From contig JAHBZH010000001.1 in NCBI GenBank assembly GCA_019635535.1, positions 1,516,995 to 1,580,994 of the forward strand: a stretch of DNA of 64,000 bases, in the 5' to 3' direction. The stretch comes from Sphingomonas sp. Lineage in GTDB: Bacteria; Pseudomonadota; Alphaproteobacteria; Sphingomonadales; Sphingomonadaceae. Positions 51,458 through 60,045 of the stretch are shown here, one piece after another; position 1 is the first letter of the stretch, and every line of letters begins with the position of its first letter. Under the pieces are notes generated by a model. That model did no database searches, was not told the DNA's origin, and worked only from the letters and a program-made list of their open reading frames with translations. The translations under genes and the position numbers were made by a program.

Positions 51458-52425
51458 CGGATCCGCTCCACATCGACGGGAAGGCCGGGGATCAGGGCCG
51501 CGCCGTTCTCCGGTCGCGCCTCGACCATGAAGACCAGCCGGTCGCGCGAGTCCCGGCTGTAGATGACGGGCGGGGTGAATTCGGGGCGCGGGCTGACATA
51601 GGAGATTGTCGCCGACAGGTCCGCCGGGCAGCCGTCGCAGGCGAAACGGACACGGGTGCCGGGGCGATAGGCCGCGACCTCGCGCTCCGGCACGAAGAAG
51701 CGGACGAACACGCGGTCGTCGGGGATCAGCGCGACCACCGGCTGGTTGGCCGCCGCCCATTCGCCGCGCTGGAAGAAGACATCCTCGATCCGCCCGGCGG
51801 CGGGCGCGATGGGCGAAAGCGTGGCGAGCCGGGCGCCGGTCTCGGAGACGCGGGCGCGGGCCTGAGCGACGCGGGCGTCGGCGGCGCGGATCTGGTCGGT
51901 GCGCTGGCCCAGCTCGGCGACCTCGATGCGCCGACGCGCGGCGGCGAGATTGGACGCGGCATTCTGGTGATTGGCGCGCGCCTCGTCGAGCCGGACCCTT
52001 GCGTAGATGCCGCGCCGGACCAGCTCCTCGGCGCGGTTGAGCGCGATCCGCGCCTCGCGCTCGGCGCCGGCCGCCGCGTCGCGGCTGGCTTCCAGGACGG
52101 CAATCTCGGCCGGGCGTTGACCTTGCCGCGCATCCTCGGCCTGGGCGCTGGCGGCCGCGAGATCGGCGGCGGCCTGCTGCTGCTGCGCCTGCTGCTGATC
52201 CGGCTCGATCTGGAACAGCCGCGCGCCGGCCTTGACCCGCTGGCCGCGCCGGACGCCGATCTGCGTCACCTGGCCGGCGCTGGCGGCGGACAGATAGAGC
52301 GCCTCGCCCTCGATATAGCCGGAGAGGGTCGGCGCCGGCCGGAATTGCGGCGCGAGCGTCCGCCAGCCGAGAAACAGGATGGCGAGGCCGGCAAGGACCA
52401 GGATGATGATGCGCTGCGGCTTCAC
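51454..52425 (-). CDS. HlyD-family periplasmic adaptor (membrane fusion protein)
   Basis: A 323-aa adaptor: N-terminal membrane helix (about 5-23), split lipoyl domain (SAASAGQVTQIGVRRGQRVK), an alpha-hairpin rich in Ala/Gln (about 75-205, DQQQAQQQQAAADLAAASAQ) and a beta-barrel end. It links the ABC transporter to an outer-membrane channel, though no TolC gene is in the operon. The start is GTG 52425, overlapping the TetR stop (GTGA). Confidence 0.92.
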   Translation of the reverse strand: MKPQRIIILVLAGLAILFLGWRTLAPQFRPAPTLSGYIEGEALYLSAASAGQVTQIGVRRGQRVKAGARLFQIEPDQQQAQQQQAAADLAAASAQAEDARQGQRPAEIAVLEASRDAAAGAEREARIALNRAEELVRRGIYARVRLDEARANHQNAASNLAAARRRIEVAELGQRTDQIRAADARVAQARARVSETGARLATLSPIAPAAGRIEDVFFQRGEWAAANQPVVALIPDDRVFVRFFVPEREVAAYRPGTRVRFACDGCPADLSATISYVSPRPEFTPPVIYSRDSRDRLVFMVEARPENGAALIPGLPVDVERIR

Positions 52426-53063
52426 GATTGCGGCTCCTCGATGAGCAAGCCGCCGAGGATCGTCTCGGCATGCTGGCGGGCGATGGCGGGAAGGTCCGGA
52501 TCGGCGCCGCCGATCGGTGTGAACGTCTCGCGCCACAGCACCCCGATCATCATCGGCCCGATGATCGAGAAAGCGTGGGTGCGCGGATCGCCGTGGCGGA
52601 CCTCGCCCTTCGCCTGGGCGCGTTCGACCATGCCGGCGATCAGACCGACCGCCTGCTGGATCACATCGTCGTGCCAGACCTTGGCGAGCTCCGGAAAGTT
52701 GCGCGATTCCCCGATCACCATCTTGGCGACCGCGCCGACCGGAACCGTAGTCACCAGTTCGGCAAAACGTGGCAGGAAGGCGCGGATAATCGTCGCGAAG
52801 GGAAGGTCGGCCGCCTCCATCGCCGCGCGCACCGTTTCCAGGTTCGGCGCCACCACCTCGCGCACCACCGCCCGGAACATGTCCTCCTTGGTCGCGAAAT
52901 AGAGATAAAGCGTGCCCTTCGACACGCCCGCCCGCCTGGCGATCTCTTCCATTCGCGCGCCGGCGAAGCCCCTTTCGGTGAACACGCTCAAGGCGGCGGC
53001 GATGATGTCGCCCGGCCGCGCATCCTTGCGACGGCGCCATTTCGGCTCGGCGGAATTGGCCAT
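52422..53063 (-). CDS. TetR-family transcriptional repressor
   Basis: A 213-aa regulator. The N-terminal HTH is FTERGFAGARMEEIARRAGV / SKGTLYLYFATKEDM (about 28-63), and the C-terminal helices from 75 form a ligand-binding domain. It is the first gene of the efflux operon, which it probably represses. A TGAC-CA-GTCA palindrome 18 nt upstream is the likely operator. Confidence 0.92.
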   Translation of the reverse strand: MANSAEPKWRRRKDARPGDIIAAALSVFTERGFAGARMEEIARRAGVSKGTLYLYFATKEDMFRAVVREVVAPNLETVRAAMEAADLPFATIIRAFLPRFAELVTTVPVGAVAKMVIGESRNFPELAKVWHDDVIQQAVGLIAGMVERAQAKGEVRHGDPRTHAFSIIGPMMIGVLWRETFTPIGGADPDLPAIARQHAETILGGLLIEEPQS

Positions 53064-53080
53064 CTCATCGTCCTAGTAAA

Positions 53081-53090
53081 TGACCAGTCA
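53081..53090. promoter_or_regulatory. Likely TetR operator of the efflux operon
   Basis: TGACCAGTCA is palindromic except for its 2-bp centre and sits in an AT-rich stretch (GTTATTAATT) that can hold the -10/-35 of the tetR promoter. Confidence 0.55.
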
Positions 53091-53195
53091 GTTATTAATT
53101 GATTCGCGGCCACCTGTCCAGCCGTCCGTTCCGGGCGGTAAACGGGTTGTTTACCAAGCGTCTCCATAACCGCCGGCGCGCAGACGGATGGATCC

Positions 53196-55556
53196 ATGGA
53201 CGACCTGATCAACGACTTCCTCGCGGAAACCCGCGACATGCTGCAGGCGCTTGCCGGGGCAATCGTCGCTTGGGAGGCGGAGCCGGGCGATCGCGACCGG
53301 CTCGACGAGATTTTCCGTTTCGTCCACACCGTGAAAGGCAATTGCGGCTTCTTCGACCTGCCGCGCCTCCAGCAGCTCAGCCATGCTGCCGAGGACGCGC
53401 TTGCCGACGTGCGCGCGGGTCGGCGTATCGCCGATGCCCAGCTTGTCAGCGCGGTGCTCGCCGTCATCGACCGGATCGGCGAGCTGGTGCTCGCGCTCGA
53501 GACCGGGGAATCCCTGGCCAGCGAGGACGACGAGCAGCTCATCGCCGCGCTGAGCGACGACGAGGATGACGGCCAGGTCGAACTGCCGGCACAGGAAGTC
53601 GTTACCGCCGTCGAGATCGCTTCCGTCGAAACCGATCGGCGCAAGTCGGTGCGCTCGATCCGGCTTGCCGTCGATCTGCTCGACCGGATGATGAACGGTG
53701 TCTCCGACGCGGTGCTGGCCCGCAACGAGCTGGCCCGTCGCCTGCGTGATGCACAGCGCGACGTCGCCATCGAGGCGGCGTTCGATCGCGTCTCCTCCTG
53801 CATCGCCGAGATTCGCGACGCGATCACCCGCACCCGGATGCAGCGCATCGACAATCTGTTCGGCGCGCTGCCCCGTATGGTGCGCGATCTGTCCTCCGAG
53901 CTGGGCAAGCAGGTCCGGCTCGAAGTGGATGGCGGCGACGTCGAACTCGATCGCGAGATGATCGAGATGATCCGCGATCCGCTGAGCCATATCGTGCGCA
54001 ACGCGATCGATCATGGCATCGAGACGCCCGAGGCGCGGACCAAGGCCGGCAAGGACGCGGCGGGCACCTTGCGCGTCAGCGCGCGCCAGGCTGGAAACCA
54101 GATCCTGATCGAGGTGATGGACGACGGGCGCGGCATCGATGCCGAGGCGCTGGTCCGCAAAGCGATCGCCGCCGGCATCGTTTCGACCGATCGGGTCGAG
54201 AAGATGTCATTGGCCGACAAGACCGCGCTCATCTTCGCGCCGGGCCTCTCCACCGCCGGCACCGTCACGGCCATTTCCGGCCGCGGCGTCGGCATGGATG
54301 TGGTGCGCGCCAATATCGAGCGGATCGGCGGCGTCGTTGACATAGACTCGCGCAAGGGCAACGGCGTGCGCCTGATCATCCGCGTGCCGCTGACGCTCAC
54401 CATCATCCCGGCGCTGACGGTCAGCGCGGGCGGGCAGATTTTCGCCATTCCGCGTTCGGCGATCGAGGAAATCCTGCGCGCCGCCGGCGATGCGGTGCGC
54501 GTCGATCGGGTCGGCGAGGCCGAGGTGGCGACGATCCGGGGGCGGCGTGTGCCGCTGGTGTCGCTGTCGCATCTGCTCCGAGTCAATGCCGTCGAGGCGC
54601 GCGACCAGCGGCTGATCCTGCTCAAGCCCGCCGGCGGCAGCGTCTACGCGCTCGCCGTCGATGCGGTGCACGATCATGAGGAGCTGGTGGTCAAGCCCGC
54701 CGCGCCCCTGGTCATGGCCGCCGGCCTCTATGCCGGCACGACACTGGCCGATGACGGCCGCCCGATCCTGCTGCTCGATCCCTCCGGCATGGCCAATCGC
54801 GCCGAGGTCGGGGATGACGAGCAGGAGGCCGAGCGCCGCGCCGGTGACGACGGCAATGCCGCCCGCGAAGACAGCCTGCTCCTGTTCCGCACCCTGGACG
54901 GGGCGCTGCGCGGCATGCCGGTGCCTCTGGTCGAGCGAATCGAGGACATTCCGGCCGCGGCGATCGGCTTCACCGCCGGTCGGCTGCGCGTATCGATCGG
55001 CGAGCGCATCCTGCCGCTGGTCGGTTGCGCCGCGCCGCCGGCCGAGGGCCTGCTGCGCGTGCTGCGGCTGACCGACGGGCGGAGCGAGATCGCCTACGGA
55101 TTCGCCGAGGTGGTCGATATCCGTGCACTGGCGTTCGAGCTGCAGCCGCCGCCCGCGCCGGGCGAAGTCGCCGGCGTCGCGCTGATCGACGGTGCGCAGG
55201 TCGAGATCGTCGATCCTTATTGGCTGTTCGCAGCGTATGCCGGGGAGACGCAGGACGGCAGGGAGCCGCCGGTCTGCGCGCTGCCGCCGGGCGATCCGTG
55301 GATGGACAATATCCTGCGGCCGCTGATCGAGAGCCTGGGCTATCGGGTCGTCGCGGCCGCCGAGGGCGTGATCGCCGACATCGTCATCGCCAGCGCCGAT
55401 GGAAAAAGCGAGTCCCCGGCCTGCACGGGCGAAGTGGTGCGGATCCGCGCCAATCCCGAGCTCGGCGGCGCCAACGACGACAGCATCTACCGCTACGACC
55501 GCGCCGCCCTGATCAACGCGCTGGCCCGGCATGCGAAGGAGAGCGCTCATGGCTGA
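53196..55556 (+). CDS. cheA: Chemotaxis histidine kinase CheA
   Basis: A 786-aa kinase. P1/Hpt with His44 (FRFVHTVKGNCGFFD), a short linker, a P3 dimer region about 150-215, a P4 ATPase (HIVRNAIDHGIE at 265-276; a G-box GRGVGMDVV near 365) and a P5 CheW-like domain from about 400. Beyond about 540 there is a second CheW-like region and a degenerate receiver-like tail (PWMDNILRPLIESLGYRVVA) without a clear phospho-Asp. It starts the che operon and overlaps cheW by 8 nt. Confidence 0.94.
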   Translation: MDDLINDFLAETRDMLQALAGAIVAWEAEPGDRDRLDEIFRFVHTVKGNCGFFDLPRLQQLSHAAEDALADVRAGRRIADAQLVSAVLAVIDRIGELVLALETGESLASEDDEQLIAALSDDEDDGQVELPAQEVVTAVEIASVETDRRKSVRSIRLAVDLLDRMMNGVSDAVLARNELARRLRDAQRDVAIEAAFDRVSSCIAEIRDAITRTRMQRIDNLFGALPRMVRDLSSELGKQVRLEVDGGDVELDREMIEMIRDPLSHIVRNAIDHGIETPEARTKAGKDAAGTLRVSARQAGNQILIEVMDDGRGIDAEALVRKAIAAGIVSTDRVEKMSLADKTALIFAPGLSTAGTVTAISGRGVGMDVVRANIERIGGVVDIDSRKGNGVRLIIRVPLTLTIIPALTVSAGGQIFAIPRSAIEEILRAAGDAVRVDRVGEAEVATIRGRRVPLVSLSHLLRVNAVEARDQRLILLKPAGGSVYALAVDAVHDHEELVVKPAAPLVMAAGLYAGTTLADDGRPILLLDPSGMANRAEVGDDEQEAERRAGDDGNAAREDSLLLFRTLDGALRGMPVPLVERIEDIPAAAIGFTAGRLRVSIGERILPLVGCAAPPAEGLLRVLRLTDGRSEIAYGFAEVVDIRALAFELQPPPAPGEVAGVALIDGAQVEIVDPYWLFAAYAGETQDGREPPVCALPPGDPWMDNILRPLIESLGYRVVAAAEGVIADIVIASADGKSESPACTGEVVRIRANPELGGANDDSIYRYDRAALINALARHAKESAHG

Positions 55557-55986
55557 CCGTCTCGTCCTCATCGTCCGCCTCGCCGGCCGGCGGACCGCCT
55601 TTCCCGCCGCCGAAGTCGAAGCGGTCGTCGAGCTGGAAGGCCTCACGCCGGCGCCGCGCGCCGCGCCGCATGTCGCCGGACTTTCGGCACTGCGCAGCCG
55701 CGTGCTCACCGTGATCGACGGCCTGGCATCGCTTGAACTCGGCTGCGCCGTCGCGGAAGGGTTGATCGAGGCGATCGTCGTCAATTCCGGCGGCCATCCC
55801 TATGCGCTGCTGGTCGACGAGGTGGAGGATGTGGTGGAGGCCGCCGGAGCGCCTCAGCCGATGCGCGCGCCGATCGGCCCGGGGTGGGACCGGATCGCGA
55901 TCGGCATGGTCGATGTCGGCGAGGATTTGCTGCTGCTCGTCGATCCGCACCTCATCATCGCCGGACCATCCGCGCAGGCGGCCTGA
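55549..55986 (+). CDS. cheW: Chemotaxis coupling protein CheW
   Basis: A 145-aa CheW that links CheA to receptors: VLIVRLAGRRTAFPAAEVEA at the start, GLSALRSRVLTVIDG (about 44-58), and a C-terminal VDEVEDVVEA segment. The usual NLRG-type motif is weak here. It overlaps cheA by 8 nt. Confidence 0.9.
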   Translation: MADRLVLIVRLAGRRTAFPAAEVEAVVELEGLTPAPRAAPHVAGLSALRSRVLTVIDGLASLELGCAVAEGLIEAIVVNSGGHPYALLVDEVEDVVEAAGAPQPMRAPIGPGWDRIAIGMVDVGEDLLLLVDPHLIIAGPSAQAA

Positions 55987-56065
55987 AATACTGCCGCCAT
56001 CGATTTAATCTATGATTAGTTCTTGCCGTTATAGGGACATAGCCGCGGTCACGGAGCATGCACGA

Positions 56066-56431
56066 ATGAAAAGCTGTCTTGTCGTCGACGATAGCAAGGT
56101 GATCCGCAAGGTCGCCCGCCATATCCTCGAAACGCTCGATTTCTCGGTCGAGGAAGCGGAGGATGGCCGGCAGGCGCTGAATCACTGCGAAGCGAGTATG
56201 CCCGACGTGATCCTGCTCGACTGGAACATGCCGGTGATGAGCGGCATGGAATTCCTGCGCGCGCTGCGCCAGTCGCCCGACATGGCGCAGCCCAAGGTGG
56301 TGTTCTGCACGACCGAGAATGATATCGGTCACATCCGCGCCGCGATCGCCGCCGGCGCCGACGAATATGTGATGAAGCCGTTCGACCGCGAAACCATCCA
56401 CAGCAAGCTGCAGATCGTCGGCCTCGCGTGA
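56066..56431 (+). CDS. cheY: Chemotaxis response regulator CheY
   Basis: A 121-aa single receiver. The acidic pair Asp8/Asp9, phospho-accepting Asp52 (LLDWNMPVMSG), Thr82/83 and Lys104 (VMKPFD) are all present. The ATG at 56066 (MKSCLVVDD) is chosen, as upstream codons are not conserved-looking. The end overlaps cheB by 4 nt. It would bind the flagellar switch, although no flagellar genes are in view. Confidence 0.93.
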   Translation: MKSCLVVDDSKVIRKVARHILETLDFSVEEAEDGRQALNHCEASMPDVILLDWNMPVMSGMEFLRALRQSPDMAQPKVVFCTTENDIGHIRAAIAAGADEYVMKPFDRETIHSKLQIVGLA

Positions 56432-57531
56432 ACGCGCTCCCCGTGGCAGCGCGGCGGCGGGGTCCTGAAGACTCGGCCGAACCGCCCATTCGTCTGATGA
56501 TCGTCGACGATTCGGCGGTCGTGCGGACGGTGCTGTCGCGGATGCTCTCCGCCGATCCGGAATTCGAGGTGGTGGCGCAGGCCGGCAATGCCGGCGAGGC
56601 GCTCGACGCGCTGAAGAGCGTGCGGGTCGATATCGTGCTGCTCGATGTTGAAATGCCCGGTGCCAGCGGCATCGACGCGCTGCCCGACATCATCCGCGCC
56701 GGCAAGGGCGCCCGCGTGCTGATCGTCTCCTCCATGGCGGAGGACGGAGCGGAGCTGGCGGTGCGCGCACTGGCCCAGGGCGCGGCCGACACGCTGCCCA
56801 AGCCGGGCGCGGCCTCGTCGGTCAACGGACGCTTCTCGCAGATTCTCGCGGACCGGATTCGTCGTATCGGCCGGGCGGGCACCGCCCAGCCCGCGCCCTC
56901 GGCGGAGCCCGCGCCCGCGATCCGGCTGCGCTCCATGCCGGATGCGCCATTGGGCTGCGTCGCGCTCGGCGCCTCGACCGGCGGGCTGCACGCGCTGGTC
57001 GCCTTTCTCGGCGCTTTGCCCAAAGAGATCGGTGCGCCGATCCTGGTGACGCAGCATCTGCCGGCGATCTTCATGCCCTATTTCGCTCGCCAGCTCGAAA
57101 CCGCCTGCGGCCGCGAGGTGCGCGTCGCACGGGACGGGCAGGCGCTGGCCGACGCTATCGTGCTGGTCGCGCCGGGCGATGCCCATCTGTGCGTCGAGCG
57201 GATCGCGACCCAGGCGCGCGTCCGGCTGGACCGCCGCCGCGCACCGTCGGGCTGCTGCCCGTCGGTCGATCCGATGCTGGAGTCGGTCGCGGAGCTGTAC
57301 GGTGCCGCCGGAATCGGTGTGATGCTGAGCGGCATGGGGCGCGACGGCCTGATCGGTGCGGGGCGGCTGGTCGAGGTCGGCGGTGCGATGCTTGTCCAGG
57401 ACGAGGCCAGCTCGGCGATCTGGGGCATGCCGCGCGGCGTGGCGGAGGCTGGTCTCGCTTCGGCGGTGCTGGCGCCGGCCGCGCTGGCACGGCGGATCGG
57501 CTTGCGTGCGGAAGGCCGGCCATGGAGCTGA
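56428..57531 (+). CDS. cheB: Protein-glutamate methylesterase CheB
   Basis: A 367-aa two-domain enzyme. The receiver has Asp73 (LLDVEMPGASG). The methylesterase triad is Ser183 (LGASTGG), His210 (TQHLP) and Asp306 (GMGRDG). It demethylates chemoreceptors. The start is GTG 56428, overlapping the cheY stop. It overlaps cheR by 10 nt. Confidence 0.94.
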   Translation: MNALPVAARRRGPEDSAEPPIRLMIVDDSAVVRTVLSRMLSADPEFEVVAQAGNAGEALDALKSVRVDIVLLDVEMPGASGIDALPDIIRAGKGARVLIVSSMAEDGAELAVRALAQGAADTLPKPGAASSVNGRFSQILADRIRRIGRAGTAQPAPSAEPAPAIRLRSMPDAPLGCVALGASTGGLHALVAFLGALPKEIGAPILVTQHLPAIFMPYFARQLETACGREVRVARDGQALADAIVLVAPGDAHLCVERIATQARVRLDRRRAPSGCCPSVDPMLESVAELYGAAGIGVMLSGMGRDGLIGAGRLVEVGGAMLVQDEASSAIWGMPRGVAEAGLASAVLAPAALARRIGLRAEGRPWS

Positions 57532-58373
57532 GCAACGCCTCGCAGCGCATCCTCGCCTCCATGCTCGAGGCGCGCAGCGGGCAGCAGCTTTCCTTCTCGC
57601 GGCGCTGGCGGATCGACAGCGCGCTCTCGTCGATCCTGCGGCGGCACGGCTTCGCCACGCTCGACCAGCTCGTCGCCCGCCTCGTCTCCAGCCGCGACAA
57701 GGCGCTGACCGACGAGGTGATCGAAGCCCTGCTCAACAACGAGACCTATTTCTTCCGCGACAAGCTGCCCTTCGATCTGCTGCTCGGCGGCCCGCTGACC
57801 CGGCTGGAGCAGGCGCGGGCGCGCGAGCGGCGGCTCGCCATCTGGTGCGCCGGCTGCTCGACGGGCCAGGAGGCCTATTCGCTGGCGATGAGCTTCGCCG
57901 ACGAGCCGGCGCGCTGGGCGGGCTGGAAGATCGAGATCGTCGCCACCGATCTCTCCCGCTCGGCGATCCACAAGGCGCGCGAAGGCGCCTATTCGCAGTT
58001 CGAAGTGCAGCGCGGCTTGCCGGTGATGCAGATGGTCCGCTGGTTCGAGGAGCAGGGCGACGGCGAATGGCGGATCGATCGCAAGCTGCGCTCGGCGGTG
58101 CGCTTCGAGCCGGGCAATGTCACCGAGCCGGCACCCGCGCCGGGCCGCTTCGACATCATCCTGTGCCGCAACGTGCTGCTCTATTTCTCGCCCGACATGC
58201 GCCGGCTGGCGTTCAACCGGCTCGCCCAGGCGATCGCGCCGGACGGCACGCTGATGCTCGGCGCGGGCGAGACCGTGCTCGGCCAGACCGACCGCTTCGT
58301 CTCGGACAGCGATTTTCGCGGTCTTTATGTACCGGCGCCCGCCAGGGAAACGCCGCGCGCCCGCGTCGCCTAG
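57522..58373 (+). CDS. cheR: Chemotaxis protein methyltransferase CheR
   Basis: A 283-aa SAM-dependent glutamate methyltransferase. NNETYFFRD (72-80) is the CheR signature, WCAGCSTGQEAYS (108-120) the SAM site, and DIILCRNVLLYF the second motif. No TPR extension. Last gene of the che operon, followed by a dispersed repeat that may end transcription. Confidence 0.94.
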   Translation: MELSNASQRILASMLEARSGQQLSFSRRWRIDSALSSILRRHGFATLDQLVARLVSSRDKALTDEVIEALLNNETYFFRDKLPFDLLLGGPLTRLEQARARERRLAIWCAGCSTGQEAYSLAMSFADEPARWAGWKIEIVATDLSRSAIHKAREGAYSQFEVQRGLPVMQMVRWFEEQGDGEWRIDRKLRSAVRFEPGNVTEPAPAPGRFDIILCRNVLLYFSPDMRRLAFNRLAQAIAPDGTLMLGAGETVLGQTDRFVSDSDFRGLYVPAPARETPRARVA

Positions 58374-58399
58374 ATACGCACTGGATTGATCCACACTCC

Positions 58400-58479
58400 G
58401 TTCGCCCTGAGCCTGTCGAAGGGCTGTCCTTTCTTGAGGCAGAAAGGAAGGACAAGGCTTCGACAAGCTCAGCCCGAAC
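58400..58479. repeat. Dispersed palindromic repeat, both arms intact
   Basis: GCCCTGAGCCTGTCGAAGGG and CTTCGACAAGCTCAGCCC flank AAAGGA-rich sequence that also pairs. Positioned between cheR and the amidase gene. Confidence 0.88.
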
Positions 58480-58506
58480 GGAAGAAGTGATTCGCTCAAA
58501 TCTCCA

Positions 58507-59259
58507 ATGCTCCAGATACGCGCTCGGGCCCTTGACGGCGGCGCGCTTTTGGCGCCGGATGCGCGGGTGGACGGGATCATCGACTGCCCATCGCCCAATT
58601 TCGACGAACGGGGTCAGCCGATCTCGGTGATCGTCCTCCATTATACCGGCATGGAAAGCGCCGAGGCGGCGATCGCCCATCTGCGCGATCCGGACTCGCG
58701 CGTGTCGTGCCACTATCTGGTCGCGGAGGACGGGCAGGTGCTGCGCATGGTCGCCGAGGACAAGCGCGCCTGGCATGCCGGCAAGTCCTATTGGCGCGGC
58801 CATGGCGGCATCAACCACAGCTCGATCGGGATCGAGATCGTCAATCCCGGCCATGCCTGGGGCTACCGGCCCTTTCCGGACCAGCAGATCGACGCGCTGA
58901 TCCCGCTGATCGCCGACATCAAGGAGCGCTACGGCATCACGCGCGGCAATATCGTCGGCCATTCCGACATCGCCCCGGCGCGCCGGCAGGATCCGGGCGA
59001 GCTCTTCCCCTGGGGCCGGTTGGCGCGCCACCGACTCGCGCTGCCGCGCCCGACCAAGAACCTGCTGGACCCGAACTGGACCGACAGCGGCTTCCTGCTG
59101 GCGCTGGAGCGGTTCGGCTATGACGTCACTGACGAACTGGCGGCGGTGGTCGCCTTCCAGCGCCGTTTCCGCCCGGAACTGATCGACGGCACCATCTGCG
59201 GCGAATGCCGCGCTATCCTGCTGGCGCTGCTGCTGCCCCGGCCGCAGGGGGACGATTAG
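58507..59259 (+). CDS. N-acetylmuramoyl-L-alanine amidase (Amidase_2, AmiD/AmpD type)
   Basis: A 250-aa zinc amidase that cuts the glycan-peptide bond of muropeptides. Zinc ligands fit His45 (VLHYTG), His152 (GHSDIAP) and Asp162. IGIEIVNPG (107-115) is the conserved strand. A C-terminal peptidoglycan-binding-like tail starts near 180. No signal peptide from the ATG at 58507, so a cytosolic AmpD-like recycling role is possible. GTG 58567 is an alternative start. Confidence 0.9.
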   Translation: MLQIRARALDGGALLAPDARVDGIIDCPSPNFDERGQPISVIVLHYTGMESAEAAIAHLRDPDSRVSCHYLVAEDGQVLRMVAEDKRAWHAGKSYWRGHGGINHSSIGIEIVNPGHAWGYRPFPDQQIDALIPLIADIKERYGITRGNIVGHSDIAPARRQDPGELFPWGRLARHRLALPRPTKNLLDPNWTDSGFLLALERFGYDVTDELAAVVAFQRRFRPELIDGTICGECRAILLALLLPRPQGDD

Positions 59260-59293
59260 CGAAGTTTCCGGTAGGCGCCGCGCACTCTGTTAA

Positions 59294-59436
59294 GTTGACA
59301 AAGTTGACAGGGTGGGGGGTGTTTTGACGGGGTATCGATGTCGGCATCGGGCCACGTTTTCAAAGAGCCGGCGAGCCGGGGCCGAAACCCCGAGTCGGGG
59401 GCAAGCGTGACAGAGCATTTCCTACATTGGAAGCGG
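59294..59436 (+). repeat. Upstream element of orphan unit C
   Basis: It opens with the tandem GTTGACAAAGTTGAC, holds CAAAGAGCCGGCGAGCC, a hairpin CCCCGAGTCGGGG, and ends GTGACAGAG then CATTTCCTACATTGGAAGCG. It points to the gene at 59497, 60 nt away. Copies are at 6849-6990 and 49139-49333 (inverted). Confidence 0.82.
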
Positions 59437-59496
59437 GGGTGGACGTTCCGCTATCGAACCATTGCAGTCGTATGCCGCCCGTGAGATTTTGAGCGG

Positions 59497-59967
59497 ATGC
59501 GGCTCGCCTTGCTCAGTTCTATAGCCTTGGTTTTGTCAGCCTGTTCGGACGGCACACCGCCAAGCGCATACAAACATTTCAGGGATCAATTCTGGGCAGC
59601 GACCGGTTTGCACGGCCCATGCTTTCGCACGATCGATGGGCGACCGGGCCGATTGCCCGATGCGGAATGCTACCGACTTGAAGAAGCTCAGCACTGGAGC
59701 GGTATTGCAGTAGTCGGCTTTGAAACCGGAAGCTTCTTTCCGGGAGCAGCCAGCTTGCCGAGTGTCGAAGAACGTAGCCGATATTGGATCGCACCGGAGC
59801 GGGAGAGCCTTCCCGAGAGTGTGCGAACCGAGTGCTATCAGGGGTGCACCTTGCGGCTAGACTTTATCGGGCGACGTACGGCGGTGAAGGGGGCTTACGG
59901 CCATATGGGACTGGCCGAGCACCTCCTTATAGTCGATCGCATTCTCGAAGCTACGATAGTGGAATAA
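59497..59967 (+). CDS. Orphan lipoprotein of unknown function (unit C)
   Basis: A 156-aa protein with a lipobox (VLSAC, Cys16) after a short signal, so probably lipid-anchored. The mature part has four cysteines (GPCFRT, AECYRL, TECYQGC) that could form two disulfides, and no motif I know. Codon use is less GC-biased than nearby genes. Flanked by elements shared with the orphans at 7049 and 48660. Confidence 0.7.
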   Translation: MRLALLSSIALVLSACSDGTPPSAYKHFRDQFWAATGLHGPCFRTIDGRPGRLPDAECYRLEEAQHWSGIAVVGFETGSFFPGAASLPSVEERSRYWIAPERESLPESVRTECYQGCTLRLDFIGRRTAVKGAYGHMGLAEHLLIVDRILEATIVE

Positions 59968-59995
59968 TGTCCGCTTCCTACCCATAGCGGCCACG
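59966..59995 (+). repeat. Downstream motif of orphan unit C
   Basis: AATGTCCGCTTCCTACCCAT then AGCGGCCAC, overlapping the stop codon of the orphan gene. TGTCCGCT and AGCGGCCA form a stem with one mismatch. Confidence 0.68.
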
Positions 59996-60008
59996 CCCCG
60001 ATCAGGGC

Positions 60009-60036
60009 TTACACGTAGCCCTCCGCATCGCTATAT
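60009..60036 (+). promoter_or_regulatory. Promoter of the RNase P RNA gene
   Basis: TTACAC (60009-60014) and a TATAT-containing -10 (about 60031-60036) at standard spacing. It would start transcription within a few bases of the mature 5' end at 60046. Confidence 0.6.
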
Positions 60037-60045
60037 CCCCTTCCG

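Noticed and set aside
54207..55784. A 525-codon open frame antisense to cheA/cheW
   Set aside because: Codon-position shadow of cheA.
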